Assembly: GCA_042408355.1 (NCBI GenBank)
Contig: JBHORD010000009.1
Span: 1 to 21,396, forward strand
Source of the DNA: Fen-1038 sp042408355
Lineage (GTDB): Bacteria > Chloroflexota > Anaerolineae > Anaerolineales > Villigracilaceae
Length of the DNA: 21,396 nt
Direction of reading: 5' to 3'
The position numbers and the translations under genes were made by a program. Below, piece after piece: positions 6,816 through 13,326 of the stretch (position 1 is the stretch's first letter; each line of letters starts with the position of its first letter). The notes under the pieces are model-generated. The model was given only the letters and a program-made list of their open reading frames with translations. It searched no databases and was not told the DNA's origin.

Positions 6816-6855
6816 GTTAAAAAGTTGGCAGGTTTTAATTTATCAACCTGCCAAC
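6816..6855 (-). terminator. Terminator or attenuator hairpin between HPPD and FAH genes
   Basis: A perfect 11-bp inverted repeat (arms 6824-6834 and 6845-6855, 10-base loop) is followed in the minus direction by five T residues. It begins 17 bases beyond the HPPD stop. The FAH-family start codon is only 25 bases past the T-run and no promoter is visible in between, so it is better viewed as a partial terminator or attenuator than as the end of the operon. Confidence 0.75.
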
Positions 6856-6871
6856 CTGTAAACTTGTGAGC

Positions 6872-8017
6872 TTAGAGATTGCCGCGTTTTTCTTGTTCGA
6901 GTTCGAGCGCTTCGAACAGGGCTTTGAAGTTGCCTTTGCCAAAGCTTTGCGAGCCCCGCCGCTGGATGACTTCAATGAACATCGTCGGGCGGTCTTGAAT
7001 CGGTTTGGTGAAGATTTGGAGCAGATAGCCTTCGTCATCGCGGTCCACAAGGATGCCAAGATCGTGAATGGCTTTCAGATCTTCGTCAATCTTGCCGACG
7101 CGGTCGGGCAGGATTTCGTAATAGGTTTCAGGCACGCGCAGGAATTCCACGCCGTTGGCTTTTAATTGCGTAACGGTCTTGATGATGTCGCCGGTGATCA
7201 GCGCGACGTGCTGTGCGCCGGGCGTGAGATAGTAATCGAGATATTCTTCGATTTGACTCTTCTTCTTGCCCTCGGCGGGTTCGTTGATCGGGAACTTGAC
7301 GCGGCCGTTGCCGTTCTGCATGACCTTCGACATCAGCGCGGAGTATTCGGTGGAGATGTCCTTGTCGTCGAAGTGCATCAATTGGCGGAAGCCCATCACC
7401 TTGTGGTAGAAGTTGACCCATTCGTTCATCTTGCCGAGCTGGACGTTGCCGACGATGTGATCAATGGCGGCGAGACCAACGGATTGCGCTTCCTTGTCTT
7501 CGATTGGACGATAAGTGGGAGCGAACGTGCCTTTGTAATCATCGCGGTCTACGAAGACGTGCAGCGTTTCGCCATACGTATAAATGGCGGATGTGCGATA
7601 GATGCCGAAGTCGTCTTTTTGTTCGCGCGGGCTCCATGCAGACTTGCCGCCGCGCGAGGTGGTCTCCTTCCACGCTTTTTCGACGTCGTCCACCTCCAGC
7701 GCGATAACTTTGACGCCGTCGCCGTGCACCATGTGATGCGCGGCGATTTCATTGGTCGGGCCGTAGGGTGCAGAAACAACAAACCGCGCCTGCCCCGATT
7801 CTAAAACGTACGAGGCGAAGTCGCGGTTGCCGGTTTCCAGGCCCGAATAGGCGACGGGCTTGAAGCCATAGGCTTTCCACCAATAATACATGGCGTGTTT
7901 GGCATTGCCCACGTAAAAGTGGACATGGTCAATGGACTTGATTTGGAGGAAGTCCGCTTCCTCGGTCATGGGGCGGGAATCGGTAACGGGCGCGGGTTTA
8001 GACGCGAGTTTTGTCAT
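6872..8017 (-). CDS. hppD: 4-hydroxyphenylpyruvate dioxygenase
   Basis: This 381-aa iron(II)-dependent enzyme converts 4-hydroxyphenylpyruvate to homogentisate, feeding HmgA further along the cluster. It has two vicinal-oxygen-chelate halves: N-terminal 'IDHVHFYVGNAKHAMYYW' (29-46) and the catalytic C-terminal half starting 'IDHIVGNV'. The iron triad is visible as H187 (IDHIV), H270 (AQHVALIT) and E349 (MFIEVIQRRG). The C-terminal helix 'GNFKALFEALE' that caps the active site in this family is present. Length matches the family. The start is secure: AAAGGAGAGAGAT sits directly before the ATG, and a good promoter lies 28 bases upstream. The gene heads the homogentisate run and is followed by a terminator-like hairpin, which would make HPPD the best expressed member. 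The related hydroxymandelate synthase is possible but much less likely in this context. Confidence 0.95.
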   Translation of the reverse strand: MTKLASKPAPVTDSRPMTEEADFLQIKSIDHVHFYVGNAKHAMYYWWKAYGFKPVAYSGLETGNRDFASYVLESGQARFVVSAPYGPTNEIAAHHMVHGDGVKVIALEVDDVEKAWKETTSRGGKSAWSPREQKDDFGIYRTSAIYTYGETLHVFVDRDDYKGTFAPTYRPIEDKEAQSVGLAAIDHIVGNVQLGKMNEWVNFYHKVMGFRQLMHFDDKDISTEYSALMSKVMQNGNGRVKFPINEPAEGKKKSQIEEYLDYYLTPGAQHVALITGDIIKTVTQLKANGVEFLRVPETYYEILPDRVGKIDEDLKAIHDLGILVDRDDEGYLLQIFTKPIQDRPTMFIEVIQRRGSQSFGKGNFKALFEALELEQEKRGNL

Positions 8018-8044
8018 ATCTCTCTCCTTTGGTTGGTATGTGTG

Positions 8045-8073
8045 ATTCTAGTACAAAGGCACTTCAATTGCAA
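8045..8073 (-). promoter_or_regulatory. Promoter of the HPPD / homogentisate cluster
   Basis: On the minus strand, TTGCAA (8068-8073) and TAGAAT (8045-8050) are separated by exactly 17 bases. Transcription would begin near 8038, giving a leader of about 20 bases that contains the AGGAGA ribosome site of HPPD. No operator palindrome was seen beyond the TTGCAA hexamer, which is itself self-complementary. Confidence 0.6.
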
Positions 8074-8096
8074 ATAAAAATTATCAGCCGATGCTC

Positions 8097-9017
8097 CTAT
8101 GGCTTTGGATGCGCCGAGAAGAAATCCCACATCAGGTTTGTTGCGGAAATAGTATGTGTGGGTTGGTCGCCGCCCGGCCACGCGGGACCGTTTCCGCCGG
8201 GCCAGGCATGCCCGCCGCCGATGATCGTATAAAGTTCAACTGCGGTTCCGTCCGCGCAATTTGAATACGCGTCATGTTGTATATCTGCAAAGGTCTCGGT
8301 TTTGGGCGTGGTTGGGCATTGATCGAACTTCAGCCAAAAGTCAATCGAATCTTTGACGGATGCAAACGGAACGCCAGCCAGCGATTGATCTCCTATGCCG
8401 CCATTGTATGGAATGTGCTGATCGGCTGTGCCGTGAAATTCAATGACTGAAACCGGTTCTTTGGGCTGGCATTCGGGGTCATTCAACGTTCCAGAAACGG
8501 GACCGATAGCGGCAAAAACATCCGAGGCGTCACATGCCAGCCGCTGAGACATGATGCCTCCATTGGAAAGGCCGGTGGCGTAAATCCGTTTTGGGTCGAT
8601 TCTGTAGGAAGCTTCGATGTCCGCAATGACGGCGCGCACAAAGCCGACGTCGTCAATATGATTCTTGACCGCATAGCCGCAGCATGCGCCGCCATTCCAT
8701 GTCAGCAACTTGTCGCCGAGGAGGCCGTCTCCATTGGGATAAACAACGATGAACTCTTTTTGGTCGGCCAGCGGTTCGAAGTTGCTGGTGTTGATTTGCG
8801 TCTTGGCGTTGCCTCCGCCGCCGTGAAAGTCCATCACCAACGGCATGGGTTGACTGCCGTCATAGGATGACGGAACATGAATGACATAACTGCGCTCGAT
8901 GCCGTTGACGGTCAGGGTGCGGGTTGTGTCGCCGGAGGCCGGGGCGGAGCGAAAACTTTTGGAACAGGCCAGCAGGCCCAGGGTCAGGGCAAGAAGCGCT
9001 AAGAAGATTCGTCTCAT
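8097..9017 (-). CDS. Esterase lipoprotein, PHB-depolymerase/LpqC-like
   Basis: This is an alpha/beta-hydrolase of the polyhydroxybutyrate depolymerase / feruloyl-esterase type (LpqC-like), predicted to sit on the outer face of the membrane. Numbering from the ATG at 9017, the signal peptide ends G-L-L-A before Cys18. 'VMDFHGGGGNAKT' supplies the oxyanion region, 'YATGLSNGGIMS' the nucleophile Ser151, 'EFHGTADQHIPYNGG' the acid Asp199, and 'GGGHAWPGG' the His270. The triad is complete and the length (306 aa) is normal. The substrate is unknown; extracellular polyesters or acylated plant carbohydrates are typical for the family. The ATG overlaps the TAA of the phosphatase gene by one base (TAATG), so translation is coupled; an upstream in-frame start would be inside that gene. 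It is the last of three overlapping genes and is followed by the HPPD promoter. Confidence 0.88.
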   Translation of the reverse strand: MRRIFLALLALTLGLLACSKSFRSAPASGDTTRTLTVNGIERSYVIHVPSSYDGSQPMPLVMDFHGGGGNAKTQINTSNFEPLADQKEFIVVYPNGDGLLGDKLLTWNGGACCGYAVKNHIDDVGFVRAVIADIEASYRIDPKRIYATGLSNGGIMSQRLACDASDVFAAIGPVSGTLNDPECQPKEPVSVIEFHGTADQHIPYNGGIGDQSLAGVPFASVKDSIDFWLKFDQCPTTPKTETFADIQHDAYSNCADGTAVELYTIIGGGHAWPGGNGPAWPGGDQPTHTISATNLMWDFFSAHPKP

Positions 9018-9463
9018 TATTTTGACAAATTGTCCTCGATAAATTTTTTCCAAACCGGATATTCATCCGGATTCCAAATTCGGCGCAAGTCTTTGAAAGC
9101 TTCTTCGGGTTTCCATCCAAGCCGGCGGATGCGATACAACGCGATAAAGCCGGTGGCGCGGTAATTGGCGCGGCAATGGACGAGTATTTTGCTGTCCTGA
9201 TTTTCGTCCATCGCTCTTGCGAAATCATCGAAATTTTGGCGTGTGGGCGCATCCCACTCCACTGGAATGTTGATGTATTTCAGTCCGAGCGAAGCGGCCA
9301 GCGCTCCTTCATTTGGCAAATCTCTTTCGGAGTCACACGGCGCGAGGTTGATCACAACTTTGACGCCAGCCTCTGCGACCGATTTCATTTGTTCGGCGGT
9401 TGGCATTCCACTGCTTAATAAATTTTCTGTGAGCTTCAAAAAGTTGTGAATGTCTTCAATCAT
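9017..9463 (-). CDS. DUF442-type protein tyrosine phosphatase-like protein
   Basis: This 148-aa cytoplasmic protein has the small phosphatase fold. 'ENLLSSGMPTAEQ' (13-25) opens the domain, 'VINLAPCDSERDLPNE' follows, and the P-loop is 'LVHCRANYRATGFIA' (94-108) with Cys97 and Arg102. The loop is C-x4-R, as in the DUF442/beta-lactamase-hydrolase-like group, rather than the C-x5-R of classical tyrosine phosphatases, so true phosphatase activity is not certain; some relatives act in sulfur or sulfide chemistry. The ATG overlaps the stop of the YbaK gene by four bases and its stop overlaps the esterase start by one, so the three are a tightly coupled unit. What links the three functions is not evident. 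Confidence 0.85.
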   Translation of the reverse strand: MIEDIHNFLKLTENLLSSGMPTAEQMKSVAEAGVKVVINLAPCDSERDLPNEGALAASLGLKYINIPVEWDAPTRQNFDDFARAMDENQDSKILVHCRANYRATGFIALYRIRRLGWKPEEAFKDLRRIWNPDEYPVWKKFIEDNLSK

Positions 9464-9936
9464 GATTTGACCTTCACAACTTTCCCGTCCGTCATCTTTT
9501 GCAAATCATCCGGAGTCAATTCGAAGATGGCGTTCGGCGTTCCCGCCGCGGCCCAAATGGTTTTGTATTGAAGTAAATCTTCATCGAGATACGTTTCCAT
9601 TTTTTGAGCGTGCCCCAGCGGAGGTACGCCGCCGATGGCGAAGCCGGTCACGGCGCGCACAAAATCCGCGTCGGCGCGGACGATGGGTTCGCCTGCATAT
9701 TCGCTGATGCGCTTCTCGTCCACGCGGTTTGCGCCGCTGGTCAGAACAAGAATCGGCTTGTTCGAATTTTTCCCTTTGAAGATCAGCGACTTGGTGATCT
9801 GCCCAAGCGCGCATCCAGCGCGCTCGGCGGCTTCCTGCGCGGTGCGCGTGCTCTCGGCAAATTCGATGACTTTGCAATCGAATCCCATCGAGGTCAAAAC
9901 GTCCTGAACTTTTTGAGCGGAAGAGGAGAGTGGCAT
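9460..9936 (-). CDS. YbaK/EbsC-type aminoacyl-tRNA deacylase
   Basis: This 158-aa single-domain protein of the YbaK/ProX editing family hydrolyses mischarged aminoacyl-tRNA in trans (Cys-tRNA(Pro) for YbaK itself). Diagnostic segments are 'TRTAQEAAERAG' (30-41), 'ITKSLIFKG' (47-55) with the conserved Lys49, 'RADADFVRAVTGFAIGGVPPLGH' split over 87-109, and the C-terminal 'AAGTPNAIFELTPDDL'. The family length is normal and all key segments are present. Which aminoacyl-tRNA it edits cannot be read from the sequence. It leads a three-gene overlapping unit and is divergent from the plus-strand hydrolase gene. The start at 9936 is the only one keeping the usual N-terminus; no strong Shine-Dalgarno is seen. 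Confidence 0.9.
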   Translation of the reverse strand: MPLSSSAQKVQDVLTSMGFDCKVIEFAESTRTAQEAAERAGCALGQITKSLIFKGKNSNKPILVLTSGANRVDEKRISEYAGEPIVRADADFVRAVTGFAIGGVPPLGHAQKMETYLDEDLLQYKTIWAAAGTPNAIFELTPDDLQKMTDGKVVKVKS

Positions 9937-9977
9937 GGTATTTGTCCGATGTTAGAATTGCGGCGGAGTATAACGCA

Positions 9978-10061
9978 ATGCCCACTGAAAAAGAAGTTTA
10001 TGCAAAGCACGCGGCGGAGATTTTGTCTGAATACACAGGCGTTTGGCGGATGAAAATATAA
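9978..10061 (+). pseudogene. Probable internally deleted SAM-methyltransferase remnant (27-codon ORF)
   Basis: An in-frame ORF of 27 codons ends with TAA directly abutting the ATG of the next gene. Its first half, 'MPTEKEVYAKHAAE', resembles the opening of class I SAM-dependent methyltransferases of the 'KEVYAxHAxxYexL' kind. Its second half, 'ILSEYTGVWRMKI', resembles the last residues of the same proteins. The simplest reading is an in-frame deletion of about 200 codons that joined the two ends. This rests on remembered family ends, not an alignment. A real 27-aa leader peptide translationally coupled to the hydrolase is the alternative. A TATAAC box lies at 9969-9974. Confidence 0.4.
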
Positions 10062-10814
10062 ATGTCTGATTTGAAATTGAATTACCGCGTGGAGGGAAGC
10101 GGCGAACCTTTACTGCTCGTTCACGGCTTTGGCGTTTCATTCAATGTCTGGAGAAGCCTGCTTCCATTTTTGTGTTCCCGTTTTACGGTGGTAATGATCG
10201 AAATGCCGGGGATCGGCGAGTCGCCGCTTGAGATGAACGGCCAATCTTATCTCACTGCGTCGGTGGAAGCGATTGAATGTCTCCGCTCGATGCTCGGATT
10301 TGAATCATGGAATGTGTTGGGCTATTCAACCGGTTCGCGAATCGTTGAAGCTTATGCACAGACTTATGCATCGCGCGTGCGCGGCTTGATCCTTCTTTGC
10401 CCATTGATTTTGCCGCGCTTCACCAATTTGAATCTACGCATTTCGCTTTGGGTGGATAAGTTCATTCCCGCCTATGGCGATTTTATTTTGACCGGCTGGC
10501 GGTTAAAATTTCTAATCCTGCTTCTGGGTTTCAGCCTGAAGCAGAATTCCCTGGCTGGCGAGTGGTTCGATGAAATAAGCCAAAATCCGCGAAATGTCTT
10601 GAAGGAGACTCTGCGAATGATCGCGCCCGTTGGAACGCGTCCGTTCGATGTGCCGATGTCCGCTTCGCACATTTGGGCAACGGGCGATTTTGTGGTTGAG
10701 AACCCGCGAAAGCCGCGTTCGCAGGATTTTTTCGTCAAGTCCAATCACGCCGCCCCCATGCTGGCCGCGGACGAAGTTTCTGCGCTTATTATCAAACTCT
10801 TAGGAAATTCTTGA
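10062..10814 (+). CDS. Alpha/beta hydrolase
   Basis: This 250-aa cytoplasmic hydrolase has an alpha/beta fold. 'LLLVHGFGVSFNVW' (17-30) carries the HG oxyanion motif, 'NVLGYSTGSRIVEAYA' (84-99) the nucleophile elbow with Ser89, 'HIWATGDFVVENP' the acid Asp209, and 'FVKSNHAAPMLAADEV' the base His229. Between residues 109 and 185 lies a hydrophobic lid, which suggests a lipophilic or bulky substrate. The substrate is not identifiable. The start codon follows the TAA of a 27-codon ORF with no gap and has no clear Shine-Dalgarno, so translation may be coupled to it. It is one of only two plus-strand genes in the window; the CPBP protease gene follows 36 bases later. Confidence 0.88.
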   Translation: MSDLKLNYRVEGSGEPLLLVHGFGVSFNVWRSLLPFLCSRFTVVMIEMPGIGESPLEMNGQSYLTASVEAIECLRSMLGFESWNVLGYSTGSRIVEAYAQTYASRVRGLILLCPLILPRFTNLNLRISLWVDKFIPAYGDFILTGWRLKFLILLLGFSLKQNSLAGEWFDEISQNPRNVLKETLRMIAPVGTRPFDVPMSASHIWATGDFVVENPRKPRSQDFFVKSNHAAPMLAADEVSALIIKLLGNS

Positions 10815-10838
10815 TGTGGCTTCATGCGAGAATATTAG
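10811..10838 (+). promoter_or_regulatory. Promoter candidate for CPBP protease gene
   Basis: TTGATG (10811-10816) and TATTAG (10833-10838) are separated by 16 bases. The -35 overlaps the stop codon of the preceding hydrolase gene. Transcription would start near 10845, leaving a leader of only about five bases, and no Shine-Dalgarno is present before the ATG at 10851. Confidence 0.4.
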
Positions 10839-10850
10839 ACTTTCCCGGCG

Positions 10851-11711
10851 ATGACAACCATTCGAATATTTATTAGCGATACCTGGCGCGATATCCGCGC
10901 TTTGCCGAGGGGTTTGATCCACGACCGCGACTGGCTGGTTATCACGGCATTGATTTTGCTTCCGTGGCTGCTTTTGTTTTTGCGCAACCATGATTTGAAT
11001 TCGCTCCAGCCTCTGGCCTGGATTTTTGGCTTCATCGCCTTTTTCTGGCTGATCGGCCGCCGGCATTCTCTTCCGCCGCTGCAAGTAAGCAGGCCGCGCC
11101 TTGAGCTTGCCGCCGCGTTGATTCTGGGCGGATTATGGATTCTTTATCGCATCGGGGAATATTGGCAATGGTATGCGGTTCCCGTTTTGGGATTGAAGAA
11201 TGACTGCGGCCCCATTTCCGAAACGCCCATCCCAAAGATGATCGAGATGTTTCTTTTGCCCGTGCTCCTTTTGCTTGCGCTGAAATATTCCTTCAAAGCG
11301 ATGGGCTTTGCTTTCGACAAATTTTCATGGCTGGCCGCGCTGGCGCCAATGATAGTTTTGATCGTTTACGGCTTGATCAATCATCCATTGAGATCGTTTG
11401 CAATTTCATCCGCCTGCTATTTCTTCGGCGCGGGATTGCCCGAAGAATTTCTGTATCGCGCTTTTATCCAGACGCGGTTCGAGGCGGTTGTGCGCCGTCC
11501 GCTTTGGGCGGTGTGGCTGGCTTCGTTTGTTTTCGGTCTCTCGCATGTTCCGATTGATCTCGGCGGTTCATTCCTCCATTGGCAGGATGCGCTGCTGACG
11601 GCGTTTACCTATCAAATGACGGTCGGCTTTGCGCTGGGTTATGCTTACATGCGAACACGCAATGTTCTGCCGTTATCGTTAATTCACACGTTCATTGATT
11701 CTGCGATCTGA
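10851..11711 (+). CDS. CPBP family intramembrane metalloprotease
   Basis: This 286-aa polytopic membrane protein of the CAAX-protease / bacteriocin-processing (CPBP, Abi) family has about seven or eight hydrophobic segments. The three active-site motifs are all present: 'PEEFLYR' (E198-E199, R203), 'FGLSHVP' (H232) and 'IHTFIDS' (H279, D283). The family includes proteases that process prenylated proteins or small peptides and some linked to immunity; the substrate here is unknown. The N-terminal 25 residues are polar and charged, then the first membrane segment starts near 29. No bacteriocin or peptide gene is adjacent. The ATG lacks a Shine-Dalgarno, and a promoter-like pair sits just upstream. 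It ends in a convergent arrangement with the Nudix gene. Confidence 0.9.
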   Translation: MTTIRIFISDTWRDIRALPRGLIHDRDWLVITALILLPWLLLFLRNHDLNSLQPLAWIFGFIAFFWLIGRRHSLPPLQVSRPRLELAAALILGGLWILYRIGEYWQWYAVPVLGLKNDCGPISETPIPKMIEMFLLPVLLLLALKYSFKAMGFAFDKFSWLAALAPMIVLIVYGLINHPLRSFAISSACYFFGAGLPEEFLYRAFIQTRFEAVVRRPLWAVWLASFVFGLSHVPIDLGGSFLHWQDALLTAFTYQMTVGFALGYAYMRTRNVLPLSLIHTFIDSAI

Positions 11712-11727
11712 TTTGTATTTCGCCGCA

Positions 11728-11764
11728 GGTCGAGTAGCCGGCGATCTTCCGGCGCGTCGGGACC
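11728..11764. repeat. Imperfect palindrome between convergent genes
   Basis: A 5-bp GCCGG/CCGGC stem with a 7-base loop is enclosed by GGTC and GACC outer arms with mismatches between. It occupies the 75-bp gap between the ends of the CPBP and Nudix genes. No T-run follows on either side, so it is more like a dispersed REP-type palindrome than a standard terminator. Confidence 0.35.
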
Positions 11765-11786
11765 GGGCGCGGCAAGGACATTGTTA

Positions 11787-12254
11787 CTATCGAAAAATTG
11801 GGGTTGTTTGATTTAGAAGGGCGTCTTCGATGCGTTCCTTATGCCGTCCGTGCATGGGCATGGTTTCGATTTCGTTCATCGCGAAATAACCAAATTCGGT
11901 GACTTCATCCGACAGGCCGGCTTTTCCGCCGGCGATTTGCGCTTCAAAGCTCAAGACGATGATTTGGACTTTGTTCCCGTCGGGATAGATCACCAACTGA
12001 TCGCGGTTGCTGTATACGCCGGTCAAGCGCTTCGGTTGGACCTCGAGGCCGGTCTCTTCCAGCACCTCGCGCCGACAGCACTCTTCGATGGTTTCGCCCG
12101 ATTCCATTTTGCCGCCGGGCAGACACCATAGGCCGTTATCCCTGCGCCTGGTGAGGAAAGTCTTTGTGCGCGTTTCATCGAAAATAACGGCGCAGGAACC
12201 GATGCGCAGTTCGGCGCCTTTGCTGATGCGGCTGCCGTAGACGATCTGAGTCAT
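11787..12254 (-). CDS. Nudix hydrolase
   Basis: This 155-aa cytoplasmic pyrophosphohydrolase has a complete Nudix box, G48-x5-E54-x7-R62-E63-x2-E66-E67-x-G69, which forms the magnesium site. It is preceded by 'RRRDNGLWCLPGG', typical of the fold. Upstream 'GSCAVIFDETRTKTFLTRR' forms the first strands. Substrate (nucleoside diphosphate derivative, NADH, oxidised nucleotide) is not specified by the sequence. GGAGGG lies six bases before the ATG, supporting that start. A terminator hairpin separates it from pirin upstream, so it may be transcribed by readthrough or from a promoter I could not recognise in the short gap. Confidence 0.9.
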   Translation of the reverse strand: MTQIVYGSRISKGAELRIGSCAVIFDETRTKTFLTRRRDNGLWCLPGGKMESGETIEECCRREVLEETGLEVQPKRLTGVYSNRDQLVIYPDGNKVQIIVLSFEAQIAGGKAGLSDEVTEFGYFAMNEIETMPMHGRHKERIEDALLNQTTPIFR

Positions 12255-12263
12255 TATGCCCTC

Positions 12264-12307
12264 CCGAAACTAAAACCCTGCGAAGGCTTCGAATCTTCGC
12301 AGGGTTT
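12264..12307 (-). terminator. Terminator after pirin gene
   Basis: A perfect 13-bp inverted repeat (arms 12273-12285 and 12295-12307, 9-base loop) is followed in the minus direction by TTTTAGTTT. It begins 4 bases past the pirin stop codon and lies just before the Nudix ribosome site. Confidence 0.8.
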
Positions 12308-12311
12308 AAAT

Positions 12312-13166
12312 TCATTTTATAAATGTTCCGTTGCGCAGTTCTATCAGCGTTTGCTGAATTTCTTCCATCGTATTCATCACGAACGGGCCGTAGGGTGCAA
12401 TCGGTTCTTTGAACGGCGCTCCAGCCATCAACATAAATCGCACGGATGAATTTTCTGTTTTCACGCGTAAATGATCGCCGTCGCTGAATTTGATCATGCG
12501 GACAGATTCGACAGTTTGATCGCCGAAGACTCCCTCGCCCTCAAAGACATAGGCGATGGCGGTGTGGCCAGCTTCAATGGGCTGAGTCCATTCTTTATCG
12601 GGAGCCAGCTCCACGTCGAGGTAAAGAGGCGAGGCCGCAATTTCGGTGACGGGTCCGACGAGATCATTCGCTCGTCCCGCGACGACGCGGATTTTGATTC
12701 CATCTTTTTCGTAAGCCGGTATCGTCGCGGCGTTGACTTCTTGATAGCGCGGCTCGGTCATCTTGAGGCGCTTTGGCAGATTGACCCATAATTGAAATCC
12801 ATAAATGTTGCCGCTGGGACCGCGCCGCGGCATTTCTTCATGCAGAATGCCGCGGCCGGATGTCATCCATTGCACATCGCCGGGACCGATGATGCCCTGA
12901 TTGCCGAGGCTGTCGCGGTGATGCGTGGAGCCTTCGAGCATGTAGGTGACGGTTTCGATGCCGCGGTGCGGATGCATGGGGAAGCCGCGAATGGGGCCTT
13001 CGATGGGATCGTTGAAGGCGAAGTGATCGAAGAGCAGGAAGGGATCGAAGAGATTGGATTTATGCGGCGCGATCGAGCGGCGAAGCAGAACGCCTGCGCC
13101 TTCGATGACGTATTGCGGTTCGATGATTTGTGAGATGGTTCGTGAGTTGATTTTTGAGTTGATCAT
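12312..13166 (-). CDS. Pirin family protein
   Basis: This is a bicupin of about 284 aa. Counting from the ATG at 13166, the N-terminal cupin shows the metal motif 'FPMHPHRGIETVTYMLEG' (62-79) with H65 and H67, and 'DVQWMTSGRGILHEEMP' (97-113) with H109 and E111. These match the four iron ligands of human pirin and of bacterial YhhW-type quercetinases. 'YGFQLWVNLP' and the second cupin half follow. Known activities are quercetin 2,3-dioxygenase or redox-dependent regulation; neither can be assigned here. An in-frame TTG at 13190 would add eight residues, but neither start has a clear Shine-Dalgarno. Its own terminator follows, so it may be monocistronic. Confidence 0.92.
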   Translation of the reverse strand: MINSKINSRTISQIIEPQYVIEGAGVLLRRSIAPHKSNLFDPFLLFDHFAFNDPIEGPIRGFPMHPHRGIETVTYMLEGSTHHRDSLGNQGIIGPGDVQWMTSGRGILHEEMPRRGPSGNIYGFQLWVNLPKRLKMTEPRYQEVNAATIPAYEKDGIKIRVVAGRANDLVGPVTEIAASPLYLDVELAPDKEWTQPIEAGHTAIAYVFEGEGVFGDQTVESVRMIKFSDGDHLRVKTENSSVRFMLMAGAPFKEPIAPYGPFVMNTMEEIQQTLIELRNGTFIK

Positions 13167-13229
13167 GTGGAATAGATGATGTCTGCCCAAAATGTATTAC
13201 ACGCGAGGCTCACGCGGAGCGATTCTTCG

Positions 13230-13279
13230 TCCGCCGCGTTGACTCGCCGCGTACTGTTTGAAGATCGGCGCGCGGCGGA
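13230..13279. other. Nested inverted repeats in pirin-ASST gap
   Basis: Outer 9-bp arms (13230-13238 and 13271-13279) enclose an inner 5-bp CGCCG/CGGCG pair (13245-13249 and 13266-13270). The right arms are contiguous while a 6-base bulge separates the left arms. The structure lies in the 160-bp gap between the pirin start and the ASST stop. No T-run follows it on either strand, so its role is not clear; the area is GC-rich and chance pairing is possible. Confidence 0.35.
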
Positions 13280-13302
13280 TTGTTCTTCGTGTTTTGCGTA
13301 AA

Positions 13303-13325
13303 CCCGCTATCAACCAACAGGCGGG
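13303..13325 (-). terminator. Weak terminator candidate after ASST gene
   Basis: A 5-bp CCCGC/GCGGG stem with a 13-base loop is followed in the minus direction by TTTA. It starts two bases past the ASST stop codon. The stem is short and the T-run is poor, so this is only a candidate. Confidence 0.3.
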
Positions 13326-13326
13326 A

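Noticed and set aside
7166..7804. 212-codon plus-strand open frame opposite HPPD
   Set aside because: Antisense to HPPD whose iron ligands and Shine-Dalgarno are clear; the translation is Val/Asp-rich, a mirror of the real codons.
9943..9974. TTGTCC and TATAAC as a promoter for the plus-strand hydrolase
   Set aside because: The spacing of 20 bases is too long, and the -10 would sit three bases before the first ATG of the remnant ORF.
10811..11711. CPBP protease as part of a bacteriocin or abortive-infection system
   Set aside because: No precursor peptide, immunity, toxin or transporter gene is next to it; the flanking hydrolase and Nudix genes give no defence context.
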